A program made the position numbers and the translations under genes. DNA of 64,000 nucleotides from Candidatus Sphingomonas phytovorans (GTDB lineage: Bacteria > Pseudomonadota > Alphaproteobacteria > Sphingomonadales > Sphingomonadaceae): assembly GCA_029202385.1 (NCBI GenBank), contig CP119314.1:1366501-1430500 (forward strand), given 5' to 3'. The notes beneath the pieces are model-generated. The model worked only from the letters and a program-made list of their open reading frames with translations. It made no database searches and had not been told where the DNA came from. Positions 1 through 8,712 of the stretch are shown here, piece after piece. The first letter of the stretch is position 1. Every line of letters starts with the position of its first letter.

Positions 1-316
1 GCGTCGCCGGCCGAGCCATGCCGCGCACCGGATGGCCCATCGCATGATAGACCTGCCGCAGATCGTCGATGCCGTGGCAATGATCGGCATGGTCGTGAGT
101 CCAGATCACCGCGTCGACCGTCGCGACATCGGCCGCCAGCAGCTGCTCGCGCATGTCGGGGCTCGTATCGACCAGGACCCGGGTCGTCCCGGTCTCGACC
201 AGGATCGAGGCCCGCAGCCGACGGTTGCGCGGCTCGGCCGGATCGCAATCGCCCCAGTCATTGCCGATGCGCGGCACGCCCGAGGATGTGCCAGATCCGA
301 GGATCCGGACTTTCAC
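1..316 (-). CDS. MBL-fold metallo-hydrolase, 3' end outside window
   Basis: The 105 visible codons begin VKVRILGSGTSSGVPRIG and contain the metallo-beta-lactamase signature HDHADHCHGIDD, the zinc-binding HxHxDH motif of this superfamily. The N-terminal glycine- and serine-rich strand resembles the PhnP/cyclic-phosphate phosphodiesterase branch (phosphoribosyl 1,2-cyclic phosphate phosphodiesterase), but the diagnostic C-terminal half is missing, so the substrate is not assigned. I chose GTG at 316 because it directly precedes the conserved first strand. It lies 10 bp after the tatD-like stop codon, so it is the third gene of the metG operon. Confidence 0.85.
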   Translation of the reverse strand, partial: MKVRILGSGTSSGVPRIGNDWGDCDPAEPRNRRLRASILVETGTTRVLVDTSPDMREQLLAADVATVDAVIWTHDHADHCHGIDDLRQVYHAMGHPVRGMARPAT

Positions 317-326
317 GCCTTCACTC

Positions 327-1103
327 TCACGCGGTCGTCTTGGCAAACAATGCGTGAAAGTTCTCGGCCGTCTTTTCCGCCAGCACCGACACATCCTCGC
401 CGCGCAGCTTGGCCAGGAACTCGGCAGTATCGGCCACGAACGCTGGTTCGCCGGTTTTCCCGCGATGCGGCACTGGCGCAAGGAAAGGCGCATCGGTTTC
501 GATCAGCAGCCGCTCGATCGGCAACCGCGCGGCGGTTTCCTGCAGGTCCTTGGCATTCTTGAACGTCACGATGCCTGAAATGGAGATATAAAGGCCCAGT
601 TCCAGCGCGATATCGGCAAAAGCTCCGCTCGCCGTGAAGCAATGGATCACGCCGGGATAGGCGCCCTTCCCCATTTCCTCGCGCAGGATCTCGGCGGTAT
701 CGTCCTCGGCGTCACGCGTATGCACGACGATCGGCAGGCCGGTCTCGCGCGCCGCCGCGATATGCGCGCGGAAACTCGCCCGCTGCCGCTCGCGGTCGCT
801 GTGATCGTAATAATAGTCGAGCCCGCTCTCGCCGATCCCGACGACTCGCGGATGCGCCGCGCGCTCCACCAGCCGCGCCGTGCCCACATCGGGATGCTGG
901 TCGGCCTCATGCGGATGGATGCCAACGGTCGCCCACACGTCCGGCTCGCGCTCGGCCGTGCCGATCACCGCATCCCACTCGCTCTCGCGCGTGGAGATAT
1001 TGAGCATGGCGGACACGCCCCGGGCCCTGGCGCGGGCCAGTATCTCGGGCTGCTGCTCGTGCAGCCCCTTGTAGTTCAGGTGGCAATGACTGTCGGCGAA
1101 CAT
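327..1103 (-). CDS. tatD: TatD-family metal-dependent hydrolase (DNase)
   Basis: 258 residues, the usual length for TatD/YcfH proteins, which are TIM-barrel metal-dependent hydrolases acting as 3'-5' exonucleases or deoxyribonucleases in the cytoplasm. The N-terminal DSHCHL metal-binding motif is present, followed by GESGLDYY, HTRDAEDD, the IHCFTAS histidine motif and the C-terminal ETDAPFLAP aspartate motif. The start codon overlaps the metG stop by one base (TGATG), so the two are translationally coupled. The metG-tatD-MBL order is common in alphaproteobacteria. The symbol is a family-level assignment. Confidence 0.93.
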   Translation of the reverse strand: MFADSHCHLNYKGLHEQQPEILARARARGVSAMLNISTRESEWDAVIGTAEREPDVWATVGIHPHEADQHPDVGTARLVERAAHPRVVGIGESGLDYYYDHSDRERQRASFRAHIAAARETGLPIVVHTRDAEDDTAEILREEMGKGAYPGVIHCFTASGAFADIALELGLYISISGIVTFKNAKDLQETAARLPIERLLIETDAPFLAPVPHRGKTGEPAFVADTAEFLAKLRGEDVSVLAEKTAENFHALFAKTTA

Positions 1104-2650
1104 CAGGCGGCCTCCGTCAGCTCCAGCCGCGGGAACACCCCGCTCGGCGCCGGCAGCACCGTGCCCGCCACCACTGGCACGCCCAGTGAATCGAAGTTTC
1201 GCGCGCCGGTCTCCTGGCCAAGCAGATCAAGCAACCGGTCAGCGCCATCCGGGATCGCCCAGCGCGCCATGATCGCGATCCGCCGGATCGCCTCGATCGT
1301 CAGGTGCAGGATCGCGTCGGCCCGGGCGGGATCGGTCTTGCGCACGCTCCAGGGTGCTGCGTCGGCGAAATACTGATTCGTATCGCGCGCCGCCGCCCAG
1401 ACCGCTTCGAGTGCATTGTGAAGCGCCAGATCCTTCATTGCAGCGTGCAGCCCGGCCTCGGCAGCCTCGATACTGGCCATCAGCGCGTTGTCCGGATCAG
1501 TCCGTGGGCCCGATTCAGGCACCACGCCGTCGCAATTCTTGGCGATGATCGACAGGCACCGCTGCGCCAGGTTACCGAAATTATTCGCCAGATCGGCATT
1601 GCACCGCGTGACGATCGCCTCTTCCGAATAGCTGCCATCCTGGCCGAAGCTCACCTCCCGCAACAGGAAATAGCGCAGCGCGTCGACACCGAAGCGGTCG
1701 ACCAGTTCCATCGGGTCGGTGACGTTGCCGACCGATTTCGACATCTTCTCGCCGCGGTTGAGCAGAAAGCCGTGCCCGAACACCTGTTTCGGCAGCGCCA
1801 GCTTCGCCGACATCAGGAAAGCCGGCCAGTAAACGGCGTGAAAACGCACGATATCCTTGCCGATCACATGCAGGTCCGCCGGCCAGTAGCGCGCCAGGTC
1901 GGCCGCATTGTCCGGATAGCCCGCCCCGGTCAGGTAATTGGTCAGCGCGTCGACCCAGACATACATGACATGCCCGGGGCTGCCCGGCACCTTCACGCCC
2001 CAGTCGAAGCTGGTCCGCGACACCGACAGATCGGAAAGCCCACCCTCGACGAAGCGCATCACCTCGTTGCGCCGGGCCTCCGGCCGGATGAACTCGGGAT
2101 GGGACTCGTACAGGTCGAGCAGCGGTTGTTGATATTTCGACAGCCGGAAGAACCACGTCTCCTCGACCGTCCATTCCACCGGCGTGCCCTGCGGGGAAAG
2201 CTTGGCCCCTTCCCCGCCCTTCTCGTCGGCGACCAGTTCTTTCTCGTCGTAGAACGCTTCGTCGCGGACTGAATACCAGCCCTCATATTTGTCCATGTAC
2301 AGGTCGCCGGCAGCTTCCATCGCCTGCCAGATCGCAGCGCTCGCGGCATGGTGCGCCGGTTCGACGGTGCGGATGAACCGATCGTAGGAAATGTTCAGGC
2401 GATCGTCCATTTCCTTGAAATAGGACGACATCTCGTCGGCAAGCGCGCGCGTCTCGACACCACGGTCACGTGCTGTCTGGACCATTTTCAGGCCATGTTC
2501 ATCGGTGCCGGTCTGGAACCGCACGTCGCGCCCGGCCTGACGGTGATAGCGCGCGATCGCGTCGGTCGCGATCGCCTCATAAGCGTGGCCGATATGCGGC
2601 CGCCCGTTCGGATAGCTGATCGCGGTGGTGATGTAATAAGGCTGACCCAT
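1103..2650 (-). CDS. metG: methionyl-tRNA synthetase
   Basis: 515 residues. Class I aminoacyl-tRNA synthetase that charges tRNA-Met with methionine using ATP. The HIGH motif is seen as PHIGHAYEA near residue 18 and the second signature as GEKMSKS near residue 300. TGTDEHG and the tryptophan-rich connective region WFFRLSKYQ are typical. The length matches the shorter MetRS form that lacks the C-terminal EMAP-like tRNA-binding domain; I see no CxxC zinc knuckle pairs in the connective peptide. It is the first gene of the minus-strand operon with tatD and the MBL hydrolase. In the holB-first order of other bacteria these genes can be linked; here holB and tmk lie 6 kb away. Confidence 0.97.
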   Translation of the reverse strand: MGQPYYITTAISYPNGRPHIGHAYEAIATDAIARYHRQAGRDVRFQTGTDEHGLKMVQTARDRGVETRALADEMSSYFKEMDDRLNISYDRFIRTVEPAHHAASAAIWQAMEAAGDLYMDKYEGWYSVRDEAFYDEKELVADEKGGEGAKLSPQGTPVEWTVEETWFFRLSKYQQPLLDLYESHPEFIRPEARRNEVMRFVEGGLSDLSVSRTSFDWGVKVPGSPGHVMYVWVDALTNYLTGAGYPDNAADLARYWPADLHVIGKDIVRFHAVYWPAFLMSAKLALPKQVFGHGFLLNRGEKMSKSVGNVTDPMELVDRFGVDALRYFLLREVSFGQDGSYSEEAIVTRCNADLANNFGNLAQRCLSIIAKNCDGVVPESGPRTDPDNALMASIEAAEAGLHAAMKDLALHNALEAVWAAARDTNQYFADAAPWSVRKTDPARADAILHLTIEAIRRIAIMARWAIPDGADRLLDLLGQETGARNFDSLGVPVVAGTVLPAPSGVFPRLELTEAA

Positions 2651-3026
2651 GCCGGCCTCCTAGCGCGGTTGCCGCGCGATTAGAACCACCCGGCGCCGAC
2701 GTTTCTGTCGTGGAGATCGCGCCGGCATTCCAGACCAGATCGAAAGACATCAAGTGTCATGCCATCACGCTCACAGAATATCGGCAGTTTAATATAAAAT
2801 GCGCTGTCGTTTTTCATCACCACGATGAACAATATCGACGACCCCGCAAGCAGATCGTTGAATCTTTGATTAATTAATAACTACATCTCAGCATATTAAA
2901 CAAAAATGATGCGAAAATGACAAGACTGTATTGCTTATATTACAATCACTGTAACATTTCTGACCTTCATACTGTGTAGCGGCCACGAAGTCGGGACGGG
3001 ATGTCTCGCTTAAGGGGAATCTACAC
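2651..3026 (+). promoter_or_regulatory. AT-rich divergent promoter region, metG / TonB receptor
   Basis: 376 bp without a gene between two divergent starts. The part from about 2780 to 2970 is much richer in A+T than the flanks (runs such as TTGATTAATTAATAAC and TTGCTTATATTACAAT), which fits a regulated promoter of the receptor gene. The ribosome binding site AAGGGGA sits just upstream of the receptor ATG. I cannot assign a specific operator; no clear Fur-type palindrome was recognised. Confidence 0.5.
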
Positions 3027-5474
3027 ATGCACAATCCCAAAGCCTTCCGGCTTCAGCTGTTGCTGGGCGGCGCCCTGCTGGCGACCATGGCGTCGCCGGC
3101 CCTGGCCGAAACCGCCCCGCCGGCACAGCCTGTCGCGGACGAAGCCAAGCCGGCCGACGCGGCCCCGGCTGATAGCGGACAGATCGCGGATATCGTCGTG
3201 ACCGCGTTGAAGCGCGAGACCAACCTCCAGAAGACGCCGATCGCGATCTCCGTGGTCAGCCCCGAGGTGATCGCCGACCGGCACGTGCAGAGCCTGATCG
3301 ACCTGGCGGACGGTGCCGTCCCCTCGCTCCGGATCGCGACCTTCGAGGCGCGCCAGTCGGCGCTGACCGTCGGCATCCGCGGCATCGTACCGTTCGACGC
3401 CAACCAGACGGCCCGCGACCAGGGCGTCGGCGTCTATATCGACGGTATCTATCTCGGCCGCCAGCAGGGCCTCAACGCCGCCCTGTTCGATGTCGAGCGC
3501 GTCGAAGTGCTTCGCGGCCCGCAGGGAACGCTGTTCGGTCGCAACACCGAAGGCGGCGCACTGAGCATCGTCACCAAGGCCCCGACCGGCGAATTCGGCG
3601 GCCGCGTCTCGGGCGGTATCGGCAATTACGGGCAATATGACGGGCAGGTCCATCTCGACCTCCCCGCATTCCACAATTTCGCGGTCAAGCTGGACGGCGT
3701 GATCCAGCACCAGGATCCGACGGTCAAGGATCCGCTCGCGGGCCAGATCGGCTGGAATGCCTATAATCGTGTCGGTGGCCGCATCGCCGCGCGCTGGCAG
3801 CCCTTTGACGGCTTCACCGCCGACTTCTCGTTCGACAAGGCCAAGGACGAGAACACGCCTTTCTTCAGCCAGCTGATCAACTATAACCCGCTTGGCCGCA
3901 CCGTTGGCGTGTACACCGGCACCACGCTTGGGCCGCCCCCCGGCGGCACCTGCACCCCGGCCTGCATCGCACCGTTGTCGCCCCTGGTCGGCATCCACCC
4001 GGATCGTCAGGACGTCGCCGATGTCGGCGTGCCGCAGCAATACAGCGTCGACAGGACCAGCGGAGAAAGCGCCAAGCTCTCCTACAAGGTCTCGCCAGCA
4101 CTTGAGCTTCGCTCGATCACCGCGTGGCGCAAGGTTTCCACCAACCAGTGGGATAACTCGGGCGGTCCGGAGCGGGTTCAGTTCGTGCCGAACGGCAAGA
4201 CCAGCCGCTACAGCCTCTCGGACCTCTATCAGAACCAGTTCAGCCAGGAATTCCAGGCGGTCGGCAGCTTCGCCCAGGTCGATTACGTGGCAGGACTGTA
4301 CTATTTCAACGAAGAGGCCCGGGAATCGGCAGCGACCCCGTCTTCGATCCAGTGGAACGCAAACGGCACCGCCTATACGATCCTTCCCTCCCAGGTGTTC
4401 GGACCGATCAACTCCAACAATCAGGGCTGGGACTATAACTCGCGCTTCCTGCAGCGTGCCAGTGTCAACCGCACCCGCAGCTACGCGGCCTATGGCCAGG
4501 CAACCTACACGCCTGACTTCGCCGATGCCCTGCATCTGACGGTCGGCGGCCGCTACACCAAGGACAAGCGCGACGGCGTCCTCTACATGGTGTCGGGCGT
4601 GCCGACGAACTATCAGCTCCATTATGACCGGGGCCGGTTCGACCCGATGGTCACACTGGCGTTTGACGCGACGCCGGACGTCAATCTCTACGCCAAATAT
4701 TCGACTGGCTTCCGTGCCGGTGGCGCGAACGACCGCTCGTCGAATTTCTCCGCTTTCGGTCCGGAATCGGTGAAGGCCTACGAGATCGGCGCGAAGATGG
4801 ACCTGTTCAATCGCAAGGTTCGCATCAACCTCGCCGGATACATCATGGATCGGTCGGGAACTCAGATCGACTTCGACAATGTCGACACCAACCAGTTCCT
4901 GCCCGGCACCACGACGCCTAACCCGAACTTCAACCTGCATACCGAGAACACGGCCAATGCGCCGGGTATCTCCAAGATCCGGGGCGTCGAGGTTGACGTT
5001 ACCGCGCGGCCGATCGAGCATCTGACGCTCGGTGCGTCCTATGCCTATACCTACACCAACGTGCCGCTGACGCCGAACCCCAACCCGGGGCCGACGTTCG
5101 GCGTGCTGACCCAGGTGTTCGTGGTCTATACCCCGCGCAACGCGGCGTCCGGCTATATCGATTACGAAGTGCCGGTCGGTGGCAGCGATGCGAAGCTTCG
5201 CCTGCACCTGGATGCCAACTACGCTGACCCGAACTACAGCTTCCAGGCCGAAAACGTGAAGACCGACTCAAGCTTCATCGTCAACGGCCGCCTCGCGCTG
5301 GCTGGCGTTCAGATCGGCGACGCCAACAAGGCGACCTTCTCGGTCTGGACGCGCAACCTGTTCAACGAGCAGCACATCTATCGCCGCTCGGGCGCCAACG
5401 ACGCGGTGCTGGGCAGCTATGCCAACTTCAACACGCCGCGGACCTTCGGCGGCGAAGTGAGCGTCAATTTCTGA
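3027..5474 (+). CDS. TonB-dependent outer-membrane receptor
   Basis: 815 residues. The first about 27 residues form a signal peptide (hydrophobic LLLGGALLATMASPALA, cleavage after ALA). A short Ala/Pro-rich linker leads to a TonB-box-like DIVVTALKR and the plug domain, which includes QTPIAISVV-like and VEVLRGPQGTLFGRNTEGGALSIVT segments. The C-terminal part is a long beta-barrel with alternating aromatic strands ending in FGGEVSVNF, a typical terminal F strand. Family knowledge: these receptors import siderophores, glycans, lipids or aromatic compounds using TonB energy. The substrate cannot be read from sequence. The strong plug match and FRAGGANDRS barrel segment resemble the large sphingomonad receptor group. 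It stands alone, followed by a clear terminator. Confidence 0.95.
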   Translation: MHNPKAFRLQLLLGGALLATMASPALAETAPPAQPVADEAKPADAAPADSGQIADIVVTALKRETNLQKTPIAISVVSPEVIADRHVQSLIDLADGAVPSLRIATFEARQSALTVGIRGIVPFDANQTARDQGVGVYIDGIYLGRQQGLNAALFDVERVEVLRGPQGTLFGRNTEGGALSIVTKAPTGEFGGRVSGGIGNYGQYDGQVHLDLPAFHNFAVKLDGVIQHQDPTVKDPLAGQIGWNAYNRVGGRIAARWQPFDGFTADFSFDKAKDENTPFFSQLINYNPLGRTVGVYTGTTLGPPPGGTCTPACIAPLSPLVGIHPDRQDVADVGVPQQYSVDRTSGESAKLSYKVSPALELRSITAWRKVSTNQWDNSGGPERVQFVPNGKTSRYSLSDLYQNQFSQEFQAVGSFAQVDYVAGLYYFNEEARESAATPSSIQWNANGTAYTILPSQVFGPINSNNQGWDYNSRFLQRASVNRTRSYAAYGQATYTPDFADALHLTVGGRYTKDKRDGVLYMVSGVPTNYQLHYDRGRFDPMVTLAFDATPDVNLYAKYSTGFRAGGANDRSSNFSAFGPESVKAYEIGAKMDLFNRKVRINLAGYIMDRSGTQIDFDNVDTNQFLPGTTTPNPNFNLHTENTANAPGISKIRGVEVDVTARPIEHLTLGASYAYTYTNVPLTPNPNPGPTFGVLTQVFVVYTPRNAASGYIDYEVPVGGSDAKLRLHLDANYADPNYSFQAENVKTDSSFIVNGRLALAGVQIGDANKATFSVWTRNLFNEQHIYRRSGANDAVLGSYANFNTPRTFGGEVSVNF

Positions 5475-5546
5475 ACCATCGTGTCGGGCATCCCTGTGGT
5501 GCCCGGAACGGTCAGGCGAAAGCCTGGACTGACGATCTACCGACCC

Positions 5547-5582
5547 GGCCCGGGTGGCTCACGCCACCCGGGCCTTTCTTTT
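5547..5582 (+). terminator. Rho-independent terminator of TonB receptor gene
   Basis: Perfect 12-bp inverted repeat GGCCCGGGTGGC / GCCACCCGGGCC with a 4-nt loop (TCAC), followed by TTTCTTTT. It begins 72 bp after the receptor stop and sits against the convergent kinase gene. Confidence 0.93.
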
Positions 5583-5584
5583 GT

Positions 5585-6919
5585 TCAGCGCTGAGGTGGC
5601 AACACGACCACGGCGCGCAGGCCGGGCGCCGCATCCTCCAGGATGAGCGTGCCGTCATGCAGTCGCGCGATCGCATCGACCAGGGTCAGGCCCAGTCCCT
5701 GCCCCGCCGGCTTGCCCTCCGCCTCGAGCCGCCCGAAGCGCCGGATCACCGTGTCATGCTCGGCCGCCGGAATGCCCGGCCCATTATCCGCGACGATCAC
5801 CGCGACCGAATTTCTGCGACGCTCCGTGCTCACCATGATCCGGGTGCCCCGCGGCGTATGCCGGATGGCGTTCTCGATCAGGTTGACGAGCATCTGGCGC
5901 AACAGGTTCGGATCCCCCCGTACCGGCAGGCTGTCGGTGATATCGAGGTGCAGCGGACGCCCTTCTTCCTCGGCGACCAGTCTCAGCGACTCTCCGGTCT
6001 CACGCGCGAGGTCGCCCAGATCCACATCGGCAAAACGCTCGCGCCGGTGGCCGCCCTCTATCTCCCACAACCGCAACAGGCTCCCGAACAGGTCGATGAT
6101 CTGGTCGGTCTGCGCCAGGATATCGGCAATGTCGGCGCCGATCGGCTCCCCCTCGGAACGCCGCGCAATGGCGGCGGTGCGGGCACGCAGCCGGGCCAAC
6201 GGGCTTTTGAGCTCATGGGTGACGTCCCTGGCAGCGTGCTTGATGTTCGCCATGAGATCGTCGATCCGGTCGAGCATCTTGTTGAAGGCAGCTGCCTGCT
6301 GGTCGAATTCGCTGCGAGTCCCGTCCAGCGGGATCCGGCTTTTCAGGTCACCGTCCATCACCGCATCGACGGTGCGTTGCATGGCCCGCATCCGTCCGCC
6401 GATCACCGTCATGATACCGACGGCGCCACCGATCAGCATCAGGGTCGTAATGCCGAGCCCGAACAGTTGGACGCGGAACAAGAGGCTGTCGAAGCTTTCG
6501 ACGACGTCGTTGTCGGAGACGACCACCAGAGTGGCGCCACCGGTAGCCGTTCGGGCCAGCGCGCGGCCATGCATCACGCCCTCGACCTGGGCGTCCTCGC
6601 CGAAATTGGAATAGCCGATCGGCGGCAGGCGTTTCAGGCGCAAATTGCCGCCGATTCGCCGCCCTTCCCGGTCAACCAGCATGTAGAACAGGTCGGCGGT
6701 GTCATGCTCGCGTTGCGCGGCGGCGATCCGCTCGATCATCTCCCCTTGAGGAATCCCACCGCCGCTGATCGCGCTTGCCTCGCTCGCCAGGCGACGGTCG
6801 ACCTCCTTGAGCAGGGCTGCGCTGTCGATGGCGTAGTTGACGGTACGGATCGCCACCAGCGCGACCAGGAAGACGACCACATAGACCGTCATGATCGCGC
6901 GGAGGGATCTCGGCCGCAT
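5585..6919 (-). CDS. membrane sensor histidine kinase
   Basis: 444 residues. Transmembrane segment 1 at about residues 9-30, a periplasmic sensor region to about 148, transmembrane segment 2 at about 150-175, then HAMP (to about 226), dimerisation/phosphoacceptor domain with ARDVTHELKSPLARL (His235) and a HATPase domain with NLIENAIRHTP, DNGPGI and GQGLGLTLV boxes. It autophosphorylates on the histidine and passes phosphate to the response regulator encoded directly upstream; the two genes are separated by a single base. The signal sensed is unknown. The convergent TonB receptor gene next door may be coincidental. Confidence 0.95.
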   Translation of the reverse strand: MRPRSLRAIMTVYVVVFLVALVAIRTVNYAIDSAALLKEVDRRLASEASAISGGGIPQGEMIERIAAAQREHDTADLFYMLVDREGRRIGGNLRLKRLPPIGYSNFGEDAQVEGVMHGRALARTATGGATLVVVSDNDVVESFDSLLFRVQLFGLGITTLMLIGGAVGIMTVIGGRMRAMQRTVDAVMDGDLKSRIPLDGTRSEFDQQAAAFNKMLDRIDDLMANIKHAARDVTHELKSPLARLRARTAAIARRSEGEPIGADIADILAQTDQIIDLFGSLLRLWEIEGGHRRERFADVDLGDLARETGESLRLVAEEEGRPLHLDITDSLPVRGDPNLLRQMLVNLIENAIRHTPRGTRIMVSTERRRNSVAVIVADNGPGIPAAEHDTVIRRFGRLEAEGKPAGQGLGLTLVDAIARLHDGTLILEDAAPGLRAVVVLPPQR

Positions 6920-6920
6920 G

Positions 6921-7613
6921 TCAGTCCCCGCCCGTGTCCGTCCGATCGGTGATCATGTACCCGACCCCGCGGATGGTGGCGATCGGGTCCCGCTCGCCCG
7001 GCTGGTTCAGATGGAGCCTGAGGTGGCGGATATAGGATTCGATGATGTTCGTCGTCGGCTCGAAATCATATTTCCAGACATTCTGATAGAACATCTGCCG
7101 GGTGACGATGCTGTTGGCGTTCCGCACAAGCTCGCACAGCACCTGGAATTCCAGCTTCGGCAGGACGAGCACGCGACCGGCCCGCGTGGCGCGGTACTTG
7201 ACCTCGTTCACCTCGATATCGCCGACCCGCATGATACCGGAATCGCTCGTTCTGGCCGCCCGCCGGACGATCGCCCGCAGCCGGGCGTCGATCTCGGCCG
7301 GTGCCGCCGGCTTGACCAGATAATCGTCGGCCCCGGCGTCCAGACCGATCAGCCGCTGTTCCAGATCGGCAAGCGCGGTGAGCATGATGATCGGCACATC
7401 GATATCGCGGTCGCGCAGCAGCTTGGCGACCCCCACCCCGTCGACATAGGGCAGCATGATATCGAGCAGCACCGCCTCGAACCTGCCGTCCGTGGCAATG
7501 GCCAGCGCCGCACGGCCGTCAGCCGCCACGACCGCTTCATGGCCCAGCTCTTCAAGGTCGGCGACAAGCTGTTTCGCCGCGCGCGGATCATCCTCCACGA
7601 CCAGAAGTCGCAT
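6921..7613 (-). CDS. OmpR/PhoB-family response regulator
   Basis: 230 residues. Receiver domain with VVEDDP acidic pocket, phosphoacceptor Asp51 in LLDIMLP and a conserved lysine in YLVKPAAPAEI. The C-terminal winged-helix DNA-binding domain (about residues 130-225) contains TRQMFYQNVW and RGVGYMI. It is the first gene of the two-gene operon with the sensor kinase. Target genes cannot be told from the sequence. Confidence 0.95.
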   Translation of the reverse strand: MRLLVVEDDPRAAKQLVADLEELGHEAVVAADGRAALAIATDGRFEAVLLDIMLPYVDGVGVAKLLRDRDIDVPIIMLTALADLEQRLIGLDAGADDYLVKPAAPAEIDARLRAIVRRAARTSDSGIMRVGDIEVNEVKYRATRAGRVLVLPKLEFQVLCELVRNANSIVTRQMFYQNVWKYDFEPTTNIIESYIRHLRLHLNQPGERDPIATIRGVGYMITDRTDTGGD

Positions 7614-7769
7614 CTCTGTCGGCCCTCAATGGGAAATCGGGAATGTCTCCCTTATCCTTTGCGCGGTCTTTCTCAACCTCGGTGACGGGAACCGCCATGC
7701 GGCGCGGATACATTGGCGTGTCCGCTCGCGCCAATGGCGGACATTTCAAAATCGCGGTAGAGGGTCGTG

Positions 7770-8102
7770 ATGGGCGTTCATGGAAGCTGTCACTGCGGTA
7801 ACGTGCGGATAGAGGTGCCGAGCCAGCCGGAATGGGTGGCGGACTGTAATTGCTCCCTCTGTCGTCGACTGGCATGGCGCGTGGCGTACTTCCCGCCGGA
7901 ACAGGTGAAGATTTCAGGCGAGACGACCGCCTATATCTGGGGCGATCGAATGATCGGCATTCACCACTGCCCAATCTGCGGCTGCGGTACTCACTGGCAG
8001 ACCCTTGGAGAAGATTTCGGGAAAATGGGCATCAACGCCCGTTTGCTCGACACATTCGACGAAGAGATCGTCGAGGTGAGGAAGGTCGACAACGCGGATT
8101 AG
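7770..8102 (+). CDS. GFA/CENP-V-family zinc-binding protein
   Basis: About 110 residues. The arrangement GSCHCGNVRIE, CNCSLCRR and CPICGCGTHW gives the cysteine pairs that bind zinc in the GFA (glutathione-dependent formaldehyde-activating enzyme-like) fold. Family members often have unknown small-molecule roles. I prefer the ATG at 7770 over the GTG at 7767 because an AGAGGG Shine-Dalgarno lies 5-6 bases upstream. A start-less ORF fragment continues in the same frame after the TAG stop. Confidence 0.9.
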   Translation: MGVHGSCHCGNVRIEVPSQPEWVADCNCSLCRRLAWRVAYFPPEQVKISGETTAYIWGDRMIGIHHCPICGCGTHWQTLGEDFGKMGINARLLDTFDEEIVEVRKVDNAD

Positions 8103-8381
8103 GTCAGTCGCTGGCATGCGCTTTCCCTCCTTGCCGCCAGCCGGTTACCGAAGAAGCTGATCCCGCCGATCAACTCGCGCCGCAATGACGGCTGGTGGGA
8201 CCTTTACGATGTCTCGGTGCGGCCGGACATCATCACGGCAACCTATCGCCTGAACGGCCTGAACAAGCCACGCATCACGATCGATTGCCGCAGCGGGCGG
8301 ATAACCGTGCAGGGCTCCTATAATTACGGTTTCCGCGGCACCTGCGACATGATCGACGGACGAAATCACCGGCGCTTCTGA
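8103..8381 (+). pseudogene. start-less ORF remnant of small basic protein
   Basis: 92 codons stay open in the frame directly after the GFA stop and read as a protein-like sequence: PKKLIPPINSRRNDGWWDL, then VSVRPDIITATYRLNG and RITIDCRSGRITVQGSYNYG, with two cysteines late in the sequence. No ATG or TTG start lies in frame; the first usable in-frame start is a GTG at 8217, which would give only about 54 residues. It therefore looks like the 3' part of a gene that has lost its start. A signal peptide would be expected on such a small Trp/Tyr-rich domain, but none is seen. I do not recognise the family. Confidence 0.5.
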
Positions 8382-8712
8382 TCCGGTGTCGCCCGCTACG
8401 CCGGGGAGAATGATTCAACATTGCCGCCGATACCGGCAGCGTGGCGCAGGACAGGGCCGGTCGGCTCCTGTCCCGCTCTTTCACATGACGATGATATTGG
8501 ACGATCCGGTTCGACCGTGATCACACTCGAATGGCGGTATTTCCGTCCTGTTCGCATCGGTTTTTCCGCTGTTATGCCATAACAGGGAAAACACTCCCCA
8601 ACCGATTGAAAAGGCACCGGGATTTTGGCCAGAAAATCCACCATAACAGCGGAAGAAAAAATTGAATGGCCCAACAGGCGAAAACGCGCCGCTGTTGAAG
8701 GGAATCCCGGGT
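8382..8712. repeat. intergenic region with AACAGGGA-type repeats
   Basis: 331 bp without a gene. It holds a near-palindrome at 8562-8591, with CTGTTAT / ATAACAG arms around a 3-nt loop followed by GGGAAAA. A related copy ATAACAGCGGAA starts at 8643 and a weaker GCTGTTGAAGGGAA lies near 8690. The same AACAGGGA core recurs at 53739-53887. The patch lies at the 3' ends of flanking genes, which suggests a dispersed intergenic repeat rather than a promoter. Confidence 0.6.

Noticed and set aside
3021-5207. A 728-codon minus-strand open frame over the TonB receptor
   Set aside because: High-G+C antisense shadow; the plus strand has signal peptide, plug and barrel signatures and a terminator.
5541-5584. 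Bidirectional terminator also serving the kinase gene
   Set aside because: The stem would form on either strand but there is no T-run on the minus-strand side.
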